In this document: piece after piece, positions 1-9,470 of the stretch | Position numbering within the stretch: the first letter of the stretch is position 1 | Layout: the number at the start of each line of letters is the position of its first letter | Origin: Saprospiraceae bacterium | GTDB lineage: Bacteria > Bacteroidota > Bacteroidia > Chitinophagales > Saprospiraceae | Reading direction: 5' to 3' | NCBI GenBank assembly: GCA_016710235.1 | Contig: JADJLG010000001.1 | Coordinates: 1,167,501 to 1,231,500, forward strand | DNA: 64,000 nt | Position numbers and translations under genes: made by a program | The notes under the pieces: model-generated | Told to the model about the DNA's origin: nothing | The model's database searches: none | The model's input: the letters and a program-made list of their open reading frames with translations, nothing else

Positions 1-1841
1 TCGATTACAATGTAGCCTGCCTGGTTCAGGTTTTTTCCTATAGCTTTGATTTTACCTGAAGAAATGGCAATGTCAGCCTTCTCCAGAACACCTGTATTTT
101 CACAGGTCCAGATCGTTGCATTTTTTATAAGAAAATTGGATTGCTGAGGTCTTTCTTTCCATCCAAAAGCCATAAATGGTCTTGGAATAGATAAATCAGT
201 CAAACTATCTTTTTTATTTGGATTTTGCTTGGCTTTGGGGGAAGGAAGAGGGATGTCTGCAGCCAAGGACATATTAGCGGGTACCCAAGTCCCTTCCGGG
301 CTAAGTGCAGTTCCTGACCAAAGACCATCTTTTTGGGTCAAAGTAAACAGGTAGTTTTTTTTGTCTGCACTAACCAAGCTACCGGAAATGGTGCTGCCGT
401 CAGCACGCATGATGATACGCGTGAGGGTGTCGGGAGTCTTACACTCTACGCGCAAATTACCGTCCTGATTGAATAGATGAATTCCGTATGGTGTGTTGCC
501 AATGATCAAGCTATAAGGAAAGCTTGCCGGTTCTTTCTCCAGTTGTTTTAGAATATATCTGTCGCCTCTGGTCCAGTTTTCGATGATTTTGGTCTGCTCG
601 TCAAAAAGAGGACCTGTGGTCACGATAAAATTGGCTTGTTTGCCAATATCGAGAGATCCTACCTTGTCCCATATGCCGAATATCCTAGCCGGTCCTTCTG
701 TAAGCGCATAAAGAGCGAGTTCGGGCGAAAGTCCTTTGCTTATGGCTAATCTGATATTTTTTACCAGATCGGATTTGTTTTGTAAGCCGGCGCTGGTAAA
801 CACAAAAGGGATGTGATATGAGGCTAGAATAGATGGATTGTAAGGGGCCATTTCCCAGTGCTTTAGATCCCCCAGATTGATGCGGTTGGCGTCAAAGGGT
901 CCATCCAGAGTGTAAGCTTTGGGAAAATTGATCGGCAGAATGAGTGAGGCATTCGACTTTTGGATTTCAGAAGCTCTCTGGTATTCGTCTCCAGTCCCGA
1001 CTATAAAGTATTTTTTGTTGAACTCTGTAGCCAGCTTTTGAATACGAAGGATATCCAGTTTATCCTGAGCTATAAAGATTTGGGGCATTTGCTGAAGTGA
1101 ATTCCACCCCACCAGGCTTAGATTGTATTCTTTGGGAAGAATTGTTTTAACATACTGCTGTCCATCGTAATAAGTCTGCCGTATCAAAGCGATGGCGCCC
1201 ATTAATGAGCCCGGGTATTCCTGTGACGACATACCTTTGTTCAAGCTCAAGACATGGGAAGCTTCAGGAGTGAGAATGACTTGGTGCTCATTTTTTTCCT
1301 CTAAACTTACTATGCAGGAGCTCCCTCTGGAGATTCCGTCAGGATAGTGCGTATTTACAACAGAGTATCCTGCTTCCCGCCACATTTTTGCTTGGTCAGC
1401 ATTTACTTTAAACATTCCGTCGGCATGGACAGTAGTCCGTATTGCCTCATTCCACGAATAAGGACCTTCCTGACTACTCAGCATGGTGTTGGTAGAAGGA
1501 GCTGTAGTTTTAGGTTCACCAATCCCATAAGAGCAAAGAGGTTCGATAAAGGAAGGATATATGTGCATGCTATCTAATTCGATGATTTGAGCTCCGGCTA
1601 TTTGGATTGGAATGCTACTCATTTGGCGGATGATACCGTTTTCGATCAAAATATCACCTTTGATAGCGGTGCGATCAGAGGATTGATGAATATTCAAGTT
1701 GCGGAGGACGATGAGACTGTGTTCCGGATCGCGGATATCATTTACCGGGAAAGTGATCTGTCCGGAAAGTTCTATGAATGAACTGAAGAACAATGGGAAT
1801 GTGAGCGTATAGAGAATAAGTTTTTTGATCTGAGTCCACAT
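1..1841 (-). CDS. Amidohydrolase-family exported protein, C-terminal part outside window
   Basis: The minus strand is open without a stop from an ATG at 1841 to the window edge, so at least 613 codons are present and the C-terminus is missing. A hydrophobic N-terminal stretch suggests export. An imidazolonepropionase/amidohydrolase-like layout follows: an early 'IENGIIRQM' strand and a composite-domain segment around 'EGPARIFGIWDKVGSLDIGKQA' typical of the end of such a domain. Near the window edge a second amidohydrolase-like start appears ('NATIWTCENTGVLEKADIAI'). Two amidohydrolase units in one chain of about 1000 residues is an arrangement I recall from Bacteroidota. The first unit shows no clear HxH metal motif in what I translated, so it may be a non-catalytic half. 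The substrate cannot be told. Divergent from recA. Confidence 0.75.
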   Translation of the reverse strand, partial: MWTQIKKLILYTLTFPLFFSSFIELSGQITFPVNDIRDPEHSLIVLRNLNIHQSSDRTAIKGDILIENGIIRQMSSIPIQIAGAQIIELDSMHIYPSFIEPLCSYGIGEPKTTAPSTNTMLSSQEGPYSWNEAIRTTVHADGMFKVNADQAKMWREAGYSVVNTHYPDGISRGSSCIVSLEEKNEHQVILTPEASHVLSLNKGMSSQEYPGSLMGAIALIRQTYYDGQQYVKTILPKEYNLSLVGWNSLQQMPQIFIAQDKLDILRIQKLATEFNKKYFIVGTGDEYQRASEIQKSNASLILPINFPKAYTLDGPFDANRINLGDLKHWEMAPYNPSILASYHIPFVFTSAGLQNKSDLVKNIRLAISKGLSPELALYALTEGPARIFGIWDKVGSLDIGKQANFIVTTGPLFDEQTKIIENWTRGDRYILKQLEKEPASFPYSLIIGNTPYGIHLFNQDGNLRVECKTPDTLTRIIMRADGSTISGSLVSADKKNYLFTLTQKDGLWSGTALSPEGTWVPANMSLAADIPLPSPKAKQNPNKKDSLTDLSIPRPFMAFGWKERPQQSNFLIKNATIWTCENTGVLEKADIAISSGKIKAIGKNLNQAGYIVI

Positions 1842-2010
1842 TGAGATGAAAATTTGAAACGATAATAATATGACCAGAATAAAATATGTGATCAAGTTGT
1901 AAAGCTAATTTTCGCTGGCCATATGTAAAAGTAATCCTAAAAATATAAGTGCAGATGAAAGGACAATTCCGGGAAGTTATTACCTTCGCATTTATATAAA
2001 AAAAATACAT

Positions 2011-3060
2011 ATGTCACGCGAGAAAGATGAGAAATTAAAAGCCCTGCAACTCACAGTAGATCGTCTGGAGAAGACATATGGCAAAGGATCTATCATGAAG
2101 CTTGGCGATAAACCACTTCTTGATGAGGTTGACGTAATCAGTTCTGGCAGCATAGGTCTTGATATTGCATTGGGCGTAAGTGGATTTCCAAAGGGTCGTG
2201 TGATTGAGATATATGGCCCTGAGAGCTCCGGAAAAACAACTCTTGCCATTCATGCCATTGCAGAATGCCAAAAGAAAGGAGGCATTGCAGCATTCATTGA
2301 TGCAGAACATGCATTTGACAGAAGTTATGCTGAAGGTCTGGGAGTGGATACGGAAAATCTGTTGATATCACAACCGGATAATGGGGAACAGGCGTTGGAA
2401 ATAGCTGAGAACCTCATTCGCTCAGGAGCCATCGACATCATTGTTATAGATTCTGTCGCTGCATTGGTTCCCAAAAGTGAAATTGAAGGTGAGATGGGAG
2501 ACTCTAAGATGGGTCTTCAGGCGAGATTGATGTCTCAGGCTTTGCGAAAGCTTACCGGTACCTTGAGTAAGACTGGATGCTGCTGTATATTTATCAATCA
2601 GCTGAGGGAGAAAATAGGTGTGATGTTCGGGAATCCGGAGACAACTACCGGTGGCAATGCGCTCAAGTTTTATGCCTCTCAGAGGTTGGACATACGCCGC
2701 AGTGGCAACGCTATCAAAGACAAAGACGGAAATATCACCGGGAATCGCGTAAAAGTCAAAGTGGTCAAAAACAAACTCGCACCACCATTCAGGGTAGCAG
2801 AATTTGATATCGAGTACGGTCACGGAATTTCTAAAACAGGAGAGATCGTAGATTTAGGCTCAGAACTCAATGTCCTCAACAAATCGGGTAGTTGGTACGC
2901 GTATGAAGGTACAAAAATCGCACAGGGAAGGGACGCTGCAAAACAGTTTCTGGAAGACAATCCGGAAATGTCAAGAGAAATAGAAGACAAAATCAGGGCA
3001 AAATTGTCCGCATCCAAGGCTGTGAAAATCGGTAACGGTGAGTCATCATCCGAAGATTAA
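2011..3060 (+). CDS. recA: Recombinase A
   Basis: RecA forms ATP-dependent filaments on single-stranded DNA, drives strand exchange and triggers LexA-type self-cleavage in the SOS response. The 349-residue length is normal. Walker A is GPESSGKTT at residues 69-77 and Walker B is the IIVID segment near 143-147. The L2 DNA-binding loop region with 'FGNPETTTGGNALKFYAS' is conserved. The C-terminus is short and acidic (ESSSED), as in many RecA proteins. It stands alone on the plus strand, divergent from the amidohydrolase gene 169 bp away. The start at 2011 gives the standard N-terminal helix. No LexA box was recognised upstream. A strong hairpin terminator follows the stop codon. Confidence 0.98.
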   Translation: MSREKDEKLKALQLTVDRLEKTYGKGSIMKLGDKPLLDEVDVISSGSIGLDIALGVSGFPKGRVIEIYGPESSGKTTLAIHAIAECQKKGGIAAFIDAEHAFDRSYAEGLGVDTENLLISQPDNGEQALEIAENLIRSGAIDIIVIDSVAALVPKSEIEGEMGDSKMGLQARLMSQALRKLTGTLSKTGCCCIFINQLREKIGVMFGNPETTTGGNALKFYASQRLDIRRSGNAIKDKDGNITGNRVKVKVVKNKLAPPFRVAEFDIEYGHGISKTGEIVDLGSELNVLNKSGSWYAYEGTKIAQGRDAAKQFLEDNPEMSREIEDKIRAKLSASKAVKIGNGESSSED

Positions 3061-3106
3061 CAGGACGTGCCCTTAGGCAAGGTTTTATTTATCCCACATA
3101 TCCATA

Positions 3107-3138
3107 CTGGCGAACTTTAGGGTTCGCCGGTTTTTTTT
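3107..3138 (+). terminator. Rho-independent terminator of recA
   Basis: CTGGCGAAC (3107-3115) pairs with GTTCGCCGG (3122-3130) around a six-base loop and is followed directly by eight T residues. It lies 47 bp after the recA stop. Confidence 0.85.
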
Positions 3139-3206
3139 AGAGAAATAAGTCATTTTTGAATATTGCTCCGATATCATCAGCTGAATCATGGTTTTGAAAT
3201 TGGTGC

Positions 3207-3242
3207 AAAAAAAAAGGTCATCTGAGTTTTTTCAGATGACCC
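3207..3242 (-). terminator. Terminator at the end of the mre/mrdA operon
   Basis: GGTCATCTGA and TCAGATGACC form a 10-bp stem with a T-rich loop. On the minus strand the stem is followed by nine T residues (the A run at 3207-3215), so it would stop transcription leaving mrdA. The rest of 3061-3406 shows no gene. Confidence 0.8.
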
Positions 3243-3406
3243 TCCCTAATCCCTGTAGGGAAAACATATCCCGATTTTATAACGAAGCCAAAACTTTATA
3301 CCAAACTTTGATTAATAAACGACAATTGATTCACCATCGTTTCTTTGCTTTGGTTAAAAAAAACTTAAATTGAATTTGGAGAAATCAGCCAAAGGCATAT
3401 ATGATT

Positions 3407-5302
3407 TTACTCCAGAGGAATTTGCAGGCTGGTATCGATGGGCTGTTTAGAGATTTTGGGTCGAGGGTTCACCAGATTTTTTTCAATGATATATTTTTCC
3501 AGGGAGGGTCTGGCGATGCTGTCGGTGACATATTTTTCGATCATGAGAGAAGCGATAGGCGCAGCTACAGCACCACCCCATCCTGCATTTTCGACATAAA
3601 CAGCGATGGCAATTTTGGGATTGTATTTTGGAGCAAATGCAAAAAATACTGAGTGGTCTTCTCCATGAGGATTTTCAGAGGTACCTGTCTTGCCACAGAT
3701 GCTCAGTTTGTCATTGTAAGCAAGCGTGGCAGTACCGCTTTTGACTGCAAGCTCCATGCCTTCGATGACGGGATTGAAATATTTTTGATCTACCGGAACT
3801 TTTATTCTTTCATAACTCTGTGGAAGGATCTCTTTGGAAGAATTGTCTATGGTACCGCGGAGTAGATGAGGTGTGATATAGCTGCCTCTGTTGGCCATAA
3901 TACAAGCCAGATTAGCCATCTGCAAGGTTGTCAATTGAAATTCACCCTGCCCTATGCCCAAAGACATGATATAGGTTGATCTCCACTGGTCTGTTTTGTA
4001 TCTCCTGGTGAAAAAGTCTGAGGTAGGAATAAATCCCGGACTTTCTCCGGACACATCGGAATAGAGAGGTTTGCCGAGTCCAAAGGCTTGAAGATACCTC
4101 ACCAGAAGATCCATCCTACCTCCGGGTTTGTTGAATCCATCTTTGTCAATAAAATCTCTGAATGTCTCAATGAAGTAGGCGTTGCAAGAATGTTGCAAAG
4201 CGGTGGGTACATTGTATGGAGCAGGATGTATGTGACAACCCACCTTTACCGATTTATAAAAATATCCTCCATGACAAGCGTGAGCTGTGTTTTCTGTCAA
4301 AATGCCTTCCTGTAAGGCTATCAGAGCCATAACAGGTTTAAATATAGATCCCGGCGGATATTTTGCGGCAGATGACCGATCAAATAGTGGTTTGAGGGAG
4401 TCTCTCAGCAAGTCAGCAAAAGCATGGCCTCTATCCGGGTTGATGGAGAGTAAATTTGGATCAAAAGTGGGAGAGGTAACCAGACAAAGTATCTCACCTG
4501 TTGAAGGTTCAATGGCCACGATACTGCCGACCTTATGCTCCAAGAGTTTTTCTCCGTATTTCTGTAAGTCTATGTCAATACTGAGAGCAAGATCCGCACC
4601 TGCAGTGGCGTTTTTGTCCAGTTTTCCATTTTCAAATGGTCCCACTTCCCGGCCTAAATTATCCTTTAACACAAAGTGAACACCTTTTTCGCCTTTGATC
4701 GATTCTTCGTATTTTTTTTCTACACCAGCGACACCGATGTAATCCCCCGGCTTGTATTCACCATCAGATTGGTCGATATCGCGTTGGGTTACCTCTGAAG
4801 TGTATCCTAAAAAATTTGCACCACTTGCAATCGGGTATTCTCTGATAGAACGGAGAGCTGCGGTAAATCCGGGAAACTGAAACATGTTCTCCTGAAATTG
4901 CAGAAAGGTTCTGGCATCGACATTTTTGGCAAATACGAATGGTATGGACTTAGAGAACTTTCCAGTGGTCCAGTCTTTTTTGAGATTTTCCAGGAATTTG
5001 TCAAGGGTGATATTCAGCAATCTACAAAATTTAGCAGTGTCCATTTGAGGACTGATGTTGTTGAAAACCGTATAAATATCATAGGTAGGATAATTGATGA
5101 CCAACAATTTTCCATTTCTGTCATAAAATAAACCTCTCGAAGGATATATGGTATTTTGATTTAAAGTTGTGGTGTTTGCTTTTGCAGAATAAAAAGGATC
5201 GAACAACTGCAGCTTGGACAACAACAAAATCATGATGAATCCGATCCCAATGATAATCGAATCAATTATTCGAAATTTTGTTGTGGCTATTGATGTTGAC
5301 AT
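3407..5302 (-). CDS. mrdA: Penicillin-binding protein 2, peptidoglycan transpeptidase
   Basis: PBP2 cross-links peptidoglycan during lateral wall growth as part of the rod complex with RodA, MreC and MreB. The 631-residue protein has one N-terminal membrane anchor (about residues 12-30), a dimerisation domain, and a transpeptidase domain with all three penicillin-binding motifs: S319-I-F-K322, S372-C-N374 and K538-T-G540. It is the last gene of mreB-mreC-mreD-mrdA, starting 6 bp after the mreD stop, which fits co-transcription. A terminator follows it. rodA, often the next gene, is not here. Confidence 0.96.
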   Translation of the reverse strand: MSTSIATTKFRIIDSIIIGIGFIMILLLSKLQLFDPFYSAKANTTTLNQNTIYPSRGLFYDRNGKLLVINYPTYDIYTVFNNISPQMDTAKFCRLLNITLDKFLENLKKDWTTGKFSKSIPFVFAKNVDARTFLQFQENMFQFPGFTAALRSIREYPIASGANFLGYTSEVTQRDIDQSDGEYKPGDYIGVAGVEKKYEESIKGEKGVHFVLKDNLGREVGPFENGKLDKNATAGADLALSIDIDLQKYGEKLLEHKVGSIVAIEPSTGEILCLVTSPTFDPNLLSINPDRGHAFADLLRDSLKPLFDRSSAAKYPPGSIFKPVMALIALQEGILTENTAHACHGGYFYKSVKVGCHIHPAPYNVPTALQHSCNAYFIETFRDFIDKDGFNKPGGRMDLLVRYLQAFGLGKPLYSDVSGESPGFIPTSDFFTRRYKTDQWRSTYIMSLGIGQGEFQLTTLQMANLACIMANRGSYITPHLLRGTIDNSSKEILPQSYERIKVPVDQKYFNPVIEGMELAVKSGTATLAYNDKLSICGKTGTSENPHGEDHSVFFAFAPKYNPKIAIAVYVENAGWGGAVAAPIASLMIEKYVTDSIARPSLEKYIIEKNLVNPRPKISKQPIDTSLQIPLE

Positions 5303-5308
5303 CCAAGA

Positions 5309-5830
5309 TCAATATTTAGGGTTGATCAATATTTGTAAAACGAAAATAAAAAACAGAGATACAGAAAAACTCAATATTGCTTTCAATAAAATCTCTCCCA
5401 TATATACAAAGGTAAATACCTCCAGTACGAAATAACTGAAGAAAAACACAAACATCAATACAGACACATAACGCATAAACCAGAAAATACCCAAAGACTC
5501 ACCTGTAGGATTTTGAGAAGAAGAGTAGCCGGATTTCGGTTCAAAATACTTGAGTATCCAGGGGCGCATAAATACCATCCACAAGCAAGCTCCGGCATGT
5601 ACACCGGGCGATTGATAAAATATATCGACAAAAGTGCCTGCCAGGAAGGCGATCATTAAAGCAAAAAATTGTGGTAAGGCAATGGGTAGTAAAAGCAATC
5701 CTACCGGATAAATAATGATGAATATGTACTGACCTGCAGAAGAGGACATCGGAACATTGCGCAACACAAGCACCTGAATGAGGCTCAGCACAATGATGCG
5801 AACTGCATGTATGACGTAAATCCTATTCAT
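5309..5830 (-). CDS. mreD: Rod shape-determining protein MreD
   Basis: A 173-residue, strongly hydrophobic protein with about five predicted membrane segments and few charged residues, the usual profile of MreD, the inner-membrane member of the MreBCD elongation complex. Sequence conservation in MreD is weak, so the assignment rests mainly on size, topology and position between mreC and mrdA. Its start overlaps the end of mreC by 8 bp, indicating translational coupling. Confidence 0.9.
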   Translation of the reverse strand: MNRIYVIHAVRIIVLSLIQVLVLRNVPMSSSAGQYIFIIIYPVGLLLLPIALPQFFALMIAFLAGTFVDIFYQSPGVHAGACLWMVFMRPWILKYFEPKSGYSSSQNPTGESLGIFWFMRYVSVLMFVFFFSYFVLEVFTFVYMGEILLKAILSFSVSLFFIFVLQILINPKY

Positions 5831-6653
5831 ACTTTTCTGCTTGTTTTTCCAATTGGTCCTTTTCGTTTTTGTAGTTGTGACCGATCACATAGACTTGCTC
5901 AATTGTATTTAAATTTTGAAACAAGGACACTTGTATCGAATAAGTAAACGCGCCTTGGGGGATTTCAAATGCTTCTACTCTTCCGATAGGCAATCCTTCC
6001 GGAAAAACTAAACTATAACCGCTGGTGACAATCGTATCATGAGCTTTGACGTCTGCATATTTTTGTACGTCTTCCAGGTGTAATTGTTCAGGGTGGAAAC
6101 CTTTCCAAACCAAGGTACCTGGAAATTGAGTACGTTGAAGCTTGGCACTGATTTTCGATTTGGTGTGGAGTAAAGACATAACCAGAGAATAATGTCTGGT
6201 AGTATCTGTAACGATTCCAAGCACACCTTTTGCAGTGACAACGCCCATACCGGGTTCGATACCGTTCTCACCACCTTTATTGATGGTGATTGTATTGTTA
6301 ACTTTTGTCACGGAATTGTTGATTACAACTGCCGGGATTACTTTATATAAATTGATCAGTTGCGATGTTGAGTCCAATCCTGTATATCGGGACTGTTCGT
6401 ATTGTAAAAAATGTTTTTCCAGCAATCGAGCATTTTCAGCTGCTACTTCTGCATTCTTTTGTGTGAGGTTGAGATAGTTGATGACAGACTGATATTTGTC
6501 CTGGATAGTGAGGGCCCATTTTTGTTTGGAATATAAATAAACCTGGTTTTGATTTTTGTTATATTGTACGATCAAATACAGGCAGTAAAGCTGAAGGCAT
6601 ACGAACAGCAGGAAAGAACCATTTTGAACGAGAAGCCTAAATACCCTGAACAT
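5823..6653 (-). CDS. mreC: Rod shape-determining protein MreC
   Basis: MreC is a bitopic inner-membrane protein whose periplasmic part links the MreB filament to PBP2. The 276-residue sequence has one N-terminal transmembrane helix (about residues 12-30), a short coiled coil (about 45-85), then the two-lobed beta-domain recognised by 'VITINKGGENGIEPGMGV' and a 'GYSLVFPEGLPIGRV' segment. The charged tail is lysine and glutamate rich. It lies 28 bp after mreB and overlaps mreD. Confidence 0.95.
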   Translation of the reverse strand: MFRVFRLLVQNGSFLLFVCLQLYCLYLIVQYNKNQNQVYLYSKQKWALTIQDKYQSVINYLNLTQKNAEVAAENARLLEKHFLQYEQSRYTGLDSTSQLINLYKVIPAVVINNSVTKVNNTITINKGGENGIEPGMGVVTAKGVLGIVTDTTRHYSLVMSLLHTKSKISAKLQRTQFPGTLVWKGFHPEQLHLEDVQKYADVKAHDTIVTSGYSLVFPEGLPIGRVEAFEIPQGAFTYSIQVSLFQNLNTIEQVYVIGHNYKNEKDQLEKQAEKYE

Positions 6654-6681
6654 GATCTACAAGCTAACGCGGATGATCAGA

Positions 6682-7713
6682 TCAGATGCTTTTTCGATCG
6701 ATAAGGAAGGAAAAGCGATCTGTGTTTTTCAATGCGATACCTGTACCTCTGACGACCGCTCTGAGTGGGTCGTCTGCTACGATGACAGGTAGTTTTGTCT
6801 TGAGAGAAAGCCGCTTGTCCAATCCTTTGAGCAAAGCCCCGCCGCCTGTGAGATACAGCCCAGTTCTATAAATATCTGAAGAGAGTTCAGGAGGAGTAAT
6901 TTCCAGGGCTTTGAGCACGGCTTCTTCTATCTTCATGATAGACTTATCCAGAGCTTCTGCGGTCTCTTCGTATCTCACCACGATCTGTCGCGGGATACCA
7001 GTCATCAGATCCCGGCCATTGACCGGATAGGGTTCCGGAATGATGTCCAGATTTTTTGTTGCTGCCCCGATGTTTATTTTAATTTTTTCTGCAGTTCTTT
7101 CACCGATGAGCATATTGTGCTCTCTGCGCATATAGTCTATGATGTCTTCGGTAAATTCGTCCCCGGCAACGCGAATAGATTGGTCGCATACAATACCTGA
7201 CAATGCAATTACTGCGATCTCTGTGGTACCTCCACCAATGTCGATTACCATATTCCCGATCGGTTCTTCGACATCAAGGCCAATACCTAATGCGGCAGCC
7301 ATGGGTTCATGGATCAGATAAGTCTCTTTGGAATCTACGTGGTCAGCGGAGTCAAACACGGCTCTTTTTTCCACTTCCGTGATCCCTGACGGGATGCAGA
7401 TTACCATTTTGAGGTGAGTGAAAAAGCGTCTTTTGTTGCCGATCATATTGATCATGCCTTGAATCATACTTTCGGCGGCCTGGAAGTCTGCGATTACACC
7501 ATCTTTGAGTGGACGTATTGTGTCGATGTTTTTGTGAGTTTTCTCATGCATTTGCATGGCTTTATTTCCTACGGCGAGGATTTCCCCCGTTTTCTTATCT
7601 ATTGCTACAATGGACGGTTCGTCCACCACTACTTTGTCGTCTTGAATAATCAGAGTATTGGCAGTACCCAGGTCTACCGCCAATTCTTGCATAAAGAGAT
7701 TGAATAATTTCAT
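6682..7713 (-). CDS. mreB: Rod shape-determining actin homologue MreB
   Basis: MreB is the bacterial actin that polymerises on the inner membrane and positions cell-wall synthesis. The 343-residue protein carries the actin-fold nucleotide motifs: phosphate 1 'VDLGTANTLI' near the N-terminus, phosphate 2 'DIGGGTTEIAVI' near residue 160, and the adenosine loop 'LTGGGALLKG' near residue 290. The N-terminal 'MKLFNLFMQEL' is an amphipathic membrane-binding stretch. It is the first gene of the mre operon; about 220 bp upstream lies the M16-like gene in the same direction, so the mre promoter probably sits in that gap. Confidence 0.97.
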   Translation of the reverse strand: MKLFNLFMQELAVDLGTANTLIIQDDKVVVDEPSIVAIDKKTGEILAVGNKAMQMHEKTHKNIDTIRPLKDGVIADFQAAESMIQGMINMIGNKRRFFTHLKMVICIPSGITEVEKRAVFDSADHVDSKETYLIHEPMAAALGIGLDVEEPIGNMVIDIGGGTTEIAVIALSGIVCDQSIRVAGDEFTEDIIDYMRREHNMLIGERTAEKIKINIGAATKNLDIIPEPYPVNGRDLMTGIPRQIVVRYEETAEALDKSIMKIEEAVLKALEITPPELSSDIYRTGLYLTGGGALLKGLDKRLSLKTKLPVIVADDPLRAVVRGTGIALKNTDRFSFLIDRKSI

Positions 7714-7934
7714 TTTATAGTCCGGTTAATGCCTTTTTGCACTCATTCGAGGGCTACGGCTTGATCTTTTTCTTTAAAAATGCTTCTTTGACCTATATTT
7801 TGTAGCAGTTGCACAACAAAAATCAATCCAAATTGCTGCTCAATCTGCAAGAATAAGAGGGATATGTCTGGAAAGGACACAAAATTAATGCATTATTGCC
7901 AAATTTTAGCGATATTCTAAGTGTTGTAGGACAC

Positions 7935-9239
7935 TCATGCTGACTTCCCGGCACCTGCAGTGATGGTAAAAAATTCGGCCGGATTCAGGTACTGATTTGA
8001 TATCCGGAGAATATCTTCCGGAGTGGCAGTTTCAATAGCGCTTAGAAGCTGTCTAAATGCGGACACTCCTTTGTATTCAAGGACTAATATTTTAATGAGA
8101 ATTGCGGTTTGGATGGAGCCATCCATGAGGCGGAGAATGTGACCTAGAAGATAGTTTTTCACGGTGTTGAGCTCCTTGGAAGAAATGGGTTCCCTTCTCA
8201 ACTTGTTGAGTTCGGAGTGAATTTTTTCTATCGTCTGGATTTTGCTTCCGGCATTGATCTCGGCACTGATGTAAAAACATCCATCCCAAGCCTGGCTGTC
8301 CAGCGTCGAATGAATATCATAGGTAAGTCCGTAATCCTCGCGTATCGACTTCATCAATCTTGAGCCAAAATAATCGCCAAGAATAGTATTGGTAAGGTAG
8401 CTATGGTAAAAGTCCGGATGAGATCTCTCAAACATTCTTCTACCCATTTTCAAGCTCACCTGTGTGCTGGAAGGGATATAGTAATGATGGTCAGAATGAA
8501 TTCCGACTTCCATTTGGTATCGAAATTGGCCTCGGGTATCTTCTATAGAAAAGAAAGGCTTGAGTACGGTGGTCCAATAGTCTTTTGACCCCTGAGGCAT
8601 CATTTTTCCTGAATAAAACACCTTCAGGTTTTTTGCGGTGTAGTTTTCTTTATGATAAGTTTTAAGGTCTTGCACGGTCAGTGCTTCCAGAAATTCTACT
8701 GATGAGTTGTAGCCGTACATGCTTTGTGGGCCATAAACCCGAGCTGTAAATTCTCTATAAGAGACAAAGTCCGGTTCGGTTAATTGGTGTTTGAGTTGAG
8801 AGCGGATCGCTTTTTTACCTTTCTCAAGATTTTCTTCAGAAAAGGAGGGCTCTGTCAGCACGCGGACCATCATTTCCACAACCTGGGCCAGGTGTTTGTG
8901 CAGACAGCTAAAGGATAAACTGCTGAAATCGAGGTCGGCCTGCATACTATAATTGACACCATAAAAATCAAAGAAATCCGCAAGCTCTTTGGACTCCATG
9001 CCATTACAACCTTCAAAAAGCTGGTTGGCAGTAAGTCTGCTAGCCATTTTCTTTTTTTCAGAAATTCTGCCATTGACAAAAACCAATTCACAATAAACGA
9101 GGGCATCGTTGGAAGGTGGAACAAGAAAAATTTGAGTCTCTTTGTCGATGGTGAATTGATTAAAATGGGGTAAGTTTACATTCCAATCCGGTTTGAGTGA
9201 TCTAAGGTATTGATTGATTTCTTTTGCGTGAGAATTCAT
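7935..9239 (-). CDS. M16-fold (pitrilysin-like) protein lacking the zinc motif
   Basis: The 434-residue protein has the two-domain M16 peptidase layout, including the C-terminal 'LGDYFGSRLMKSIREDYGLTY' segment that is typical of the family. The HxxEH zinc-binding helix expected near residues 70-80 is replaced by 'NQLFEGCNG', so it should not be catalytic alone. In many bacteria an inactive M16 subunit pairs with an active one encoded next door; no active partner is next to this gene. It may partner with a subunit encoded elsewhere or have a chaperone-like role; that is inference. The mre operon lies downstream on the same strand. Confidence 0.88.
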   Translation of the reverse strand: MNSHAKEINQYLRSLKPDWNVNLPHFNQFTIDKETQIFLVPPSNDALVYCELVFVNGRISEKKKMASRLTANQLFEGCNGMESKELADFFDFYGVNYSMQADLDFSSLSFSCLHKHLAQVVEMMVRVLTEPSFSEENLEKGKKAIRSQLKHQLTEPDFVSYREFTARVYGPQSMYGYNSSVEFLEALTVQDLKTYHKENYTAKNLKVFYSGKMMPQGSKDYWTTVLKPFFSIEDTRGQFRYQMEVGIHSDHHYYIPSSTQVSLKMGRRMFERSHPDFYHSYLTNTILGDYFGSRLMKSIREDYGLTYDIHSTLDSQAWDGCFYISAEINAGSKIQTIEKIHSELNKLRREPISSKELNTVKNYLLGHILRLMDGSIQTAILIKILVLEYKGVSAFRQLLSAIETATPEDILRISNQYLNPAEFFTITAGAGKSA

Positions 9240-9242
9240 ATT

Positions 9243-9305
9243 TTAATATCCATCCTGAGACCACAAAGCTATGTGAATTCGCAAAAGGATCAGGTATTTT
9301 TTCAT
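9243..9305 (-). pseudogene. 5' stub of a fourth copy of the tandem secreted-protein gene
   Basis: ATG at 9305 begins MKKYLI, identical at the DNA level for about 17 coding bases to the starts of the second and third intact copies. The roughly 160 bp in front of it match their upstream regions. After 'MKKYLI' the frame runs into unrelated sequence and stops at 9243, next to the M16-like gene. It is the broken edge of the tandem array, left by a deletion or an incomplete duplication. Confidence 0.8.
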
Positions 9306-9470
9306 GTTGTTGCTTGTTGGAATGAGGATTATTTTAGTCCAAACTCTTTGGATTTAGAATTGGGGTAGATGATCAAAACCGGAATAAAAATAAATTAATT
9401 TATCCGATAATTGATCACTCTTTCCTACTGCTATCCTGCAAGTAGGTCGATCAAGTATCCAACCCGGCCA

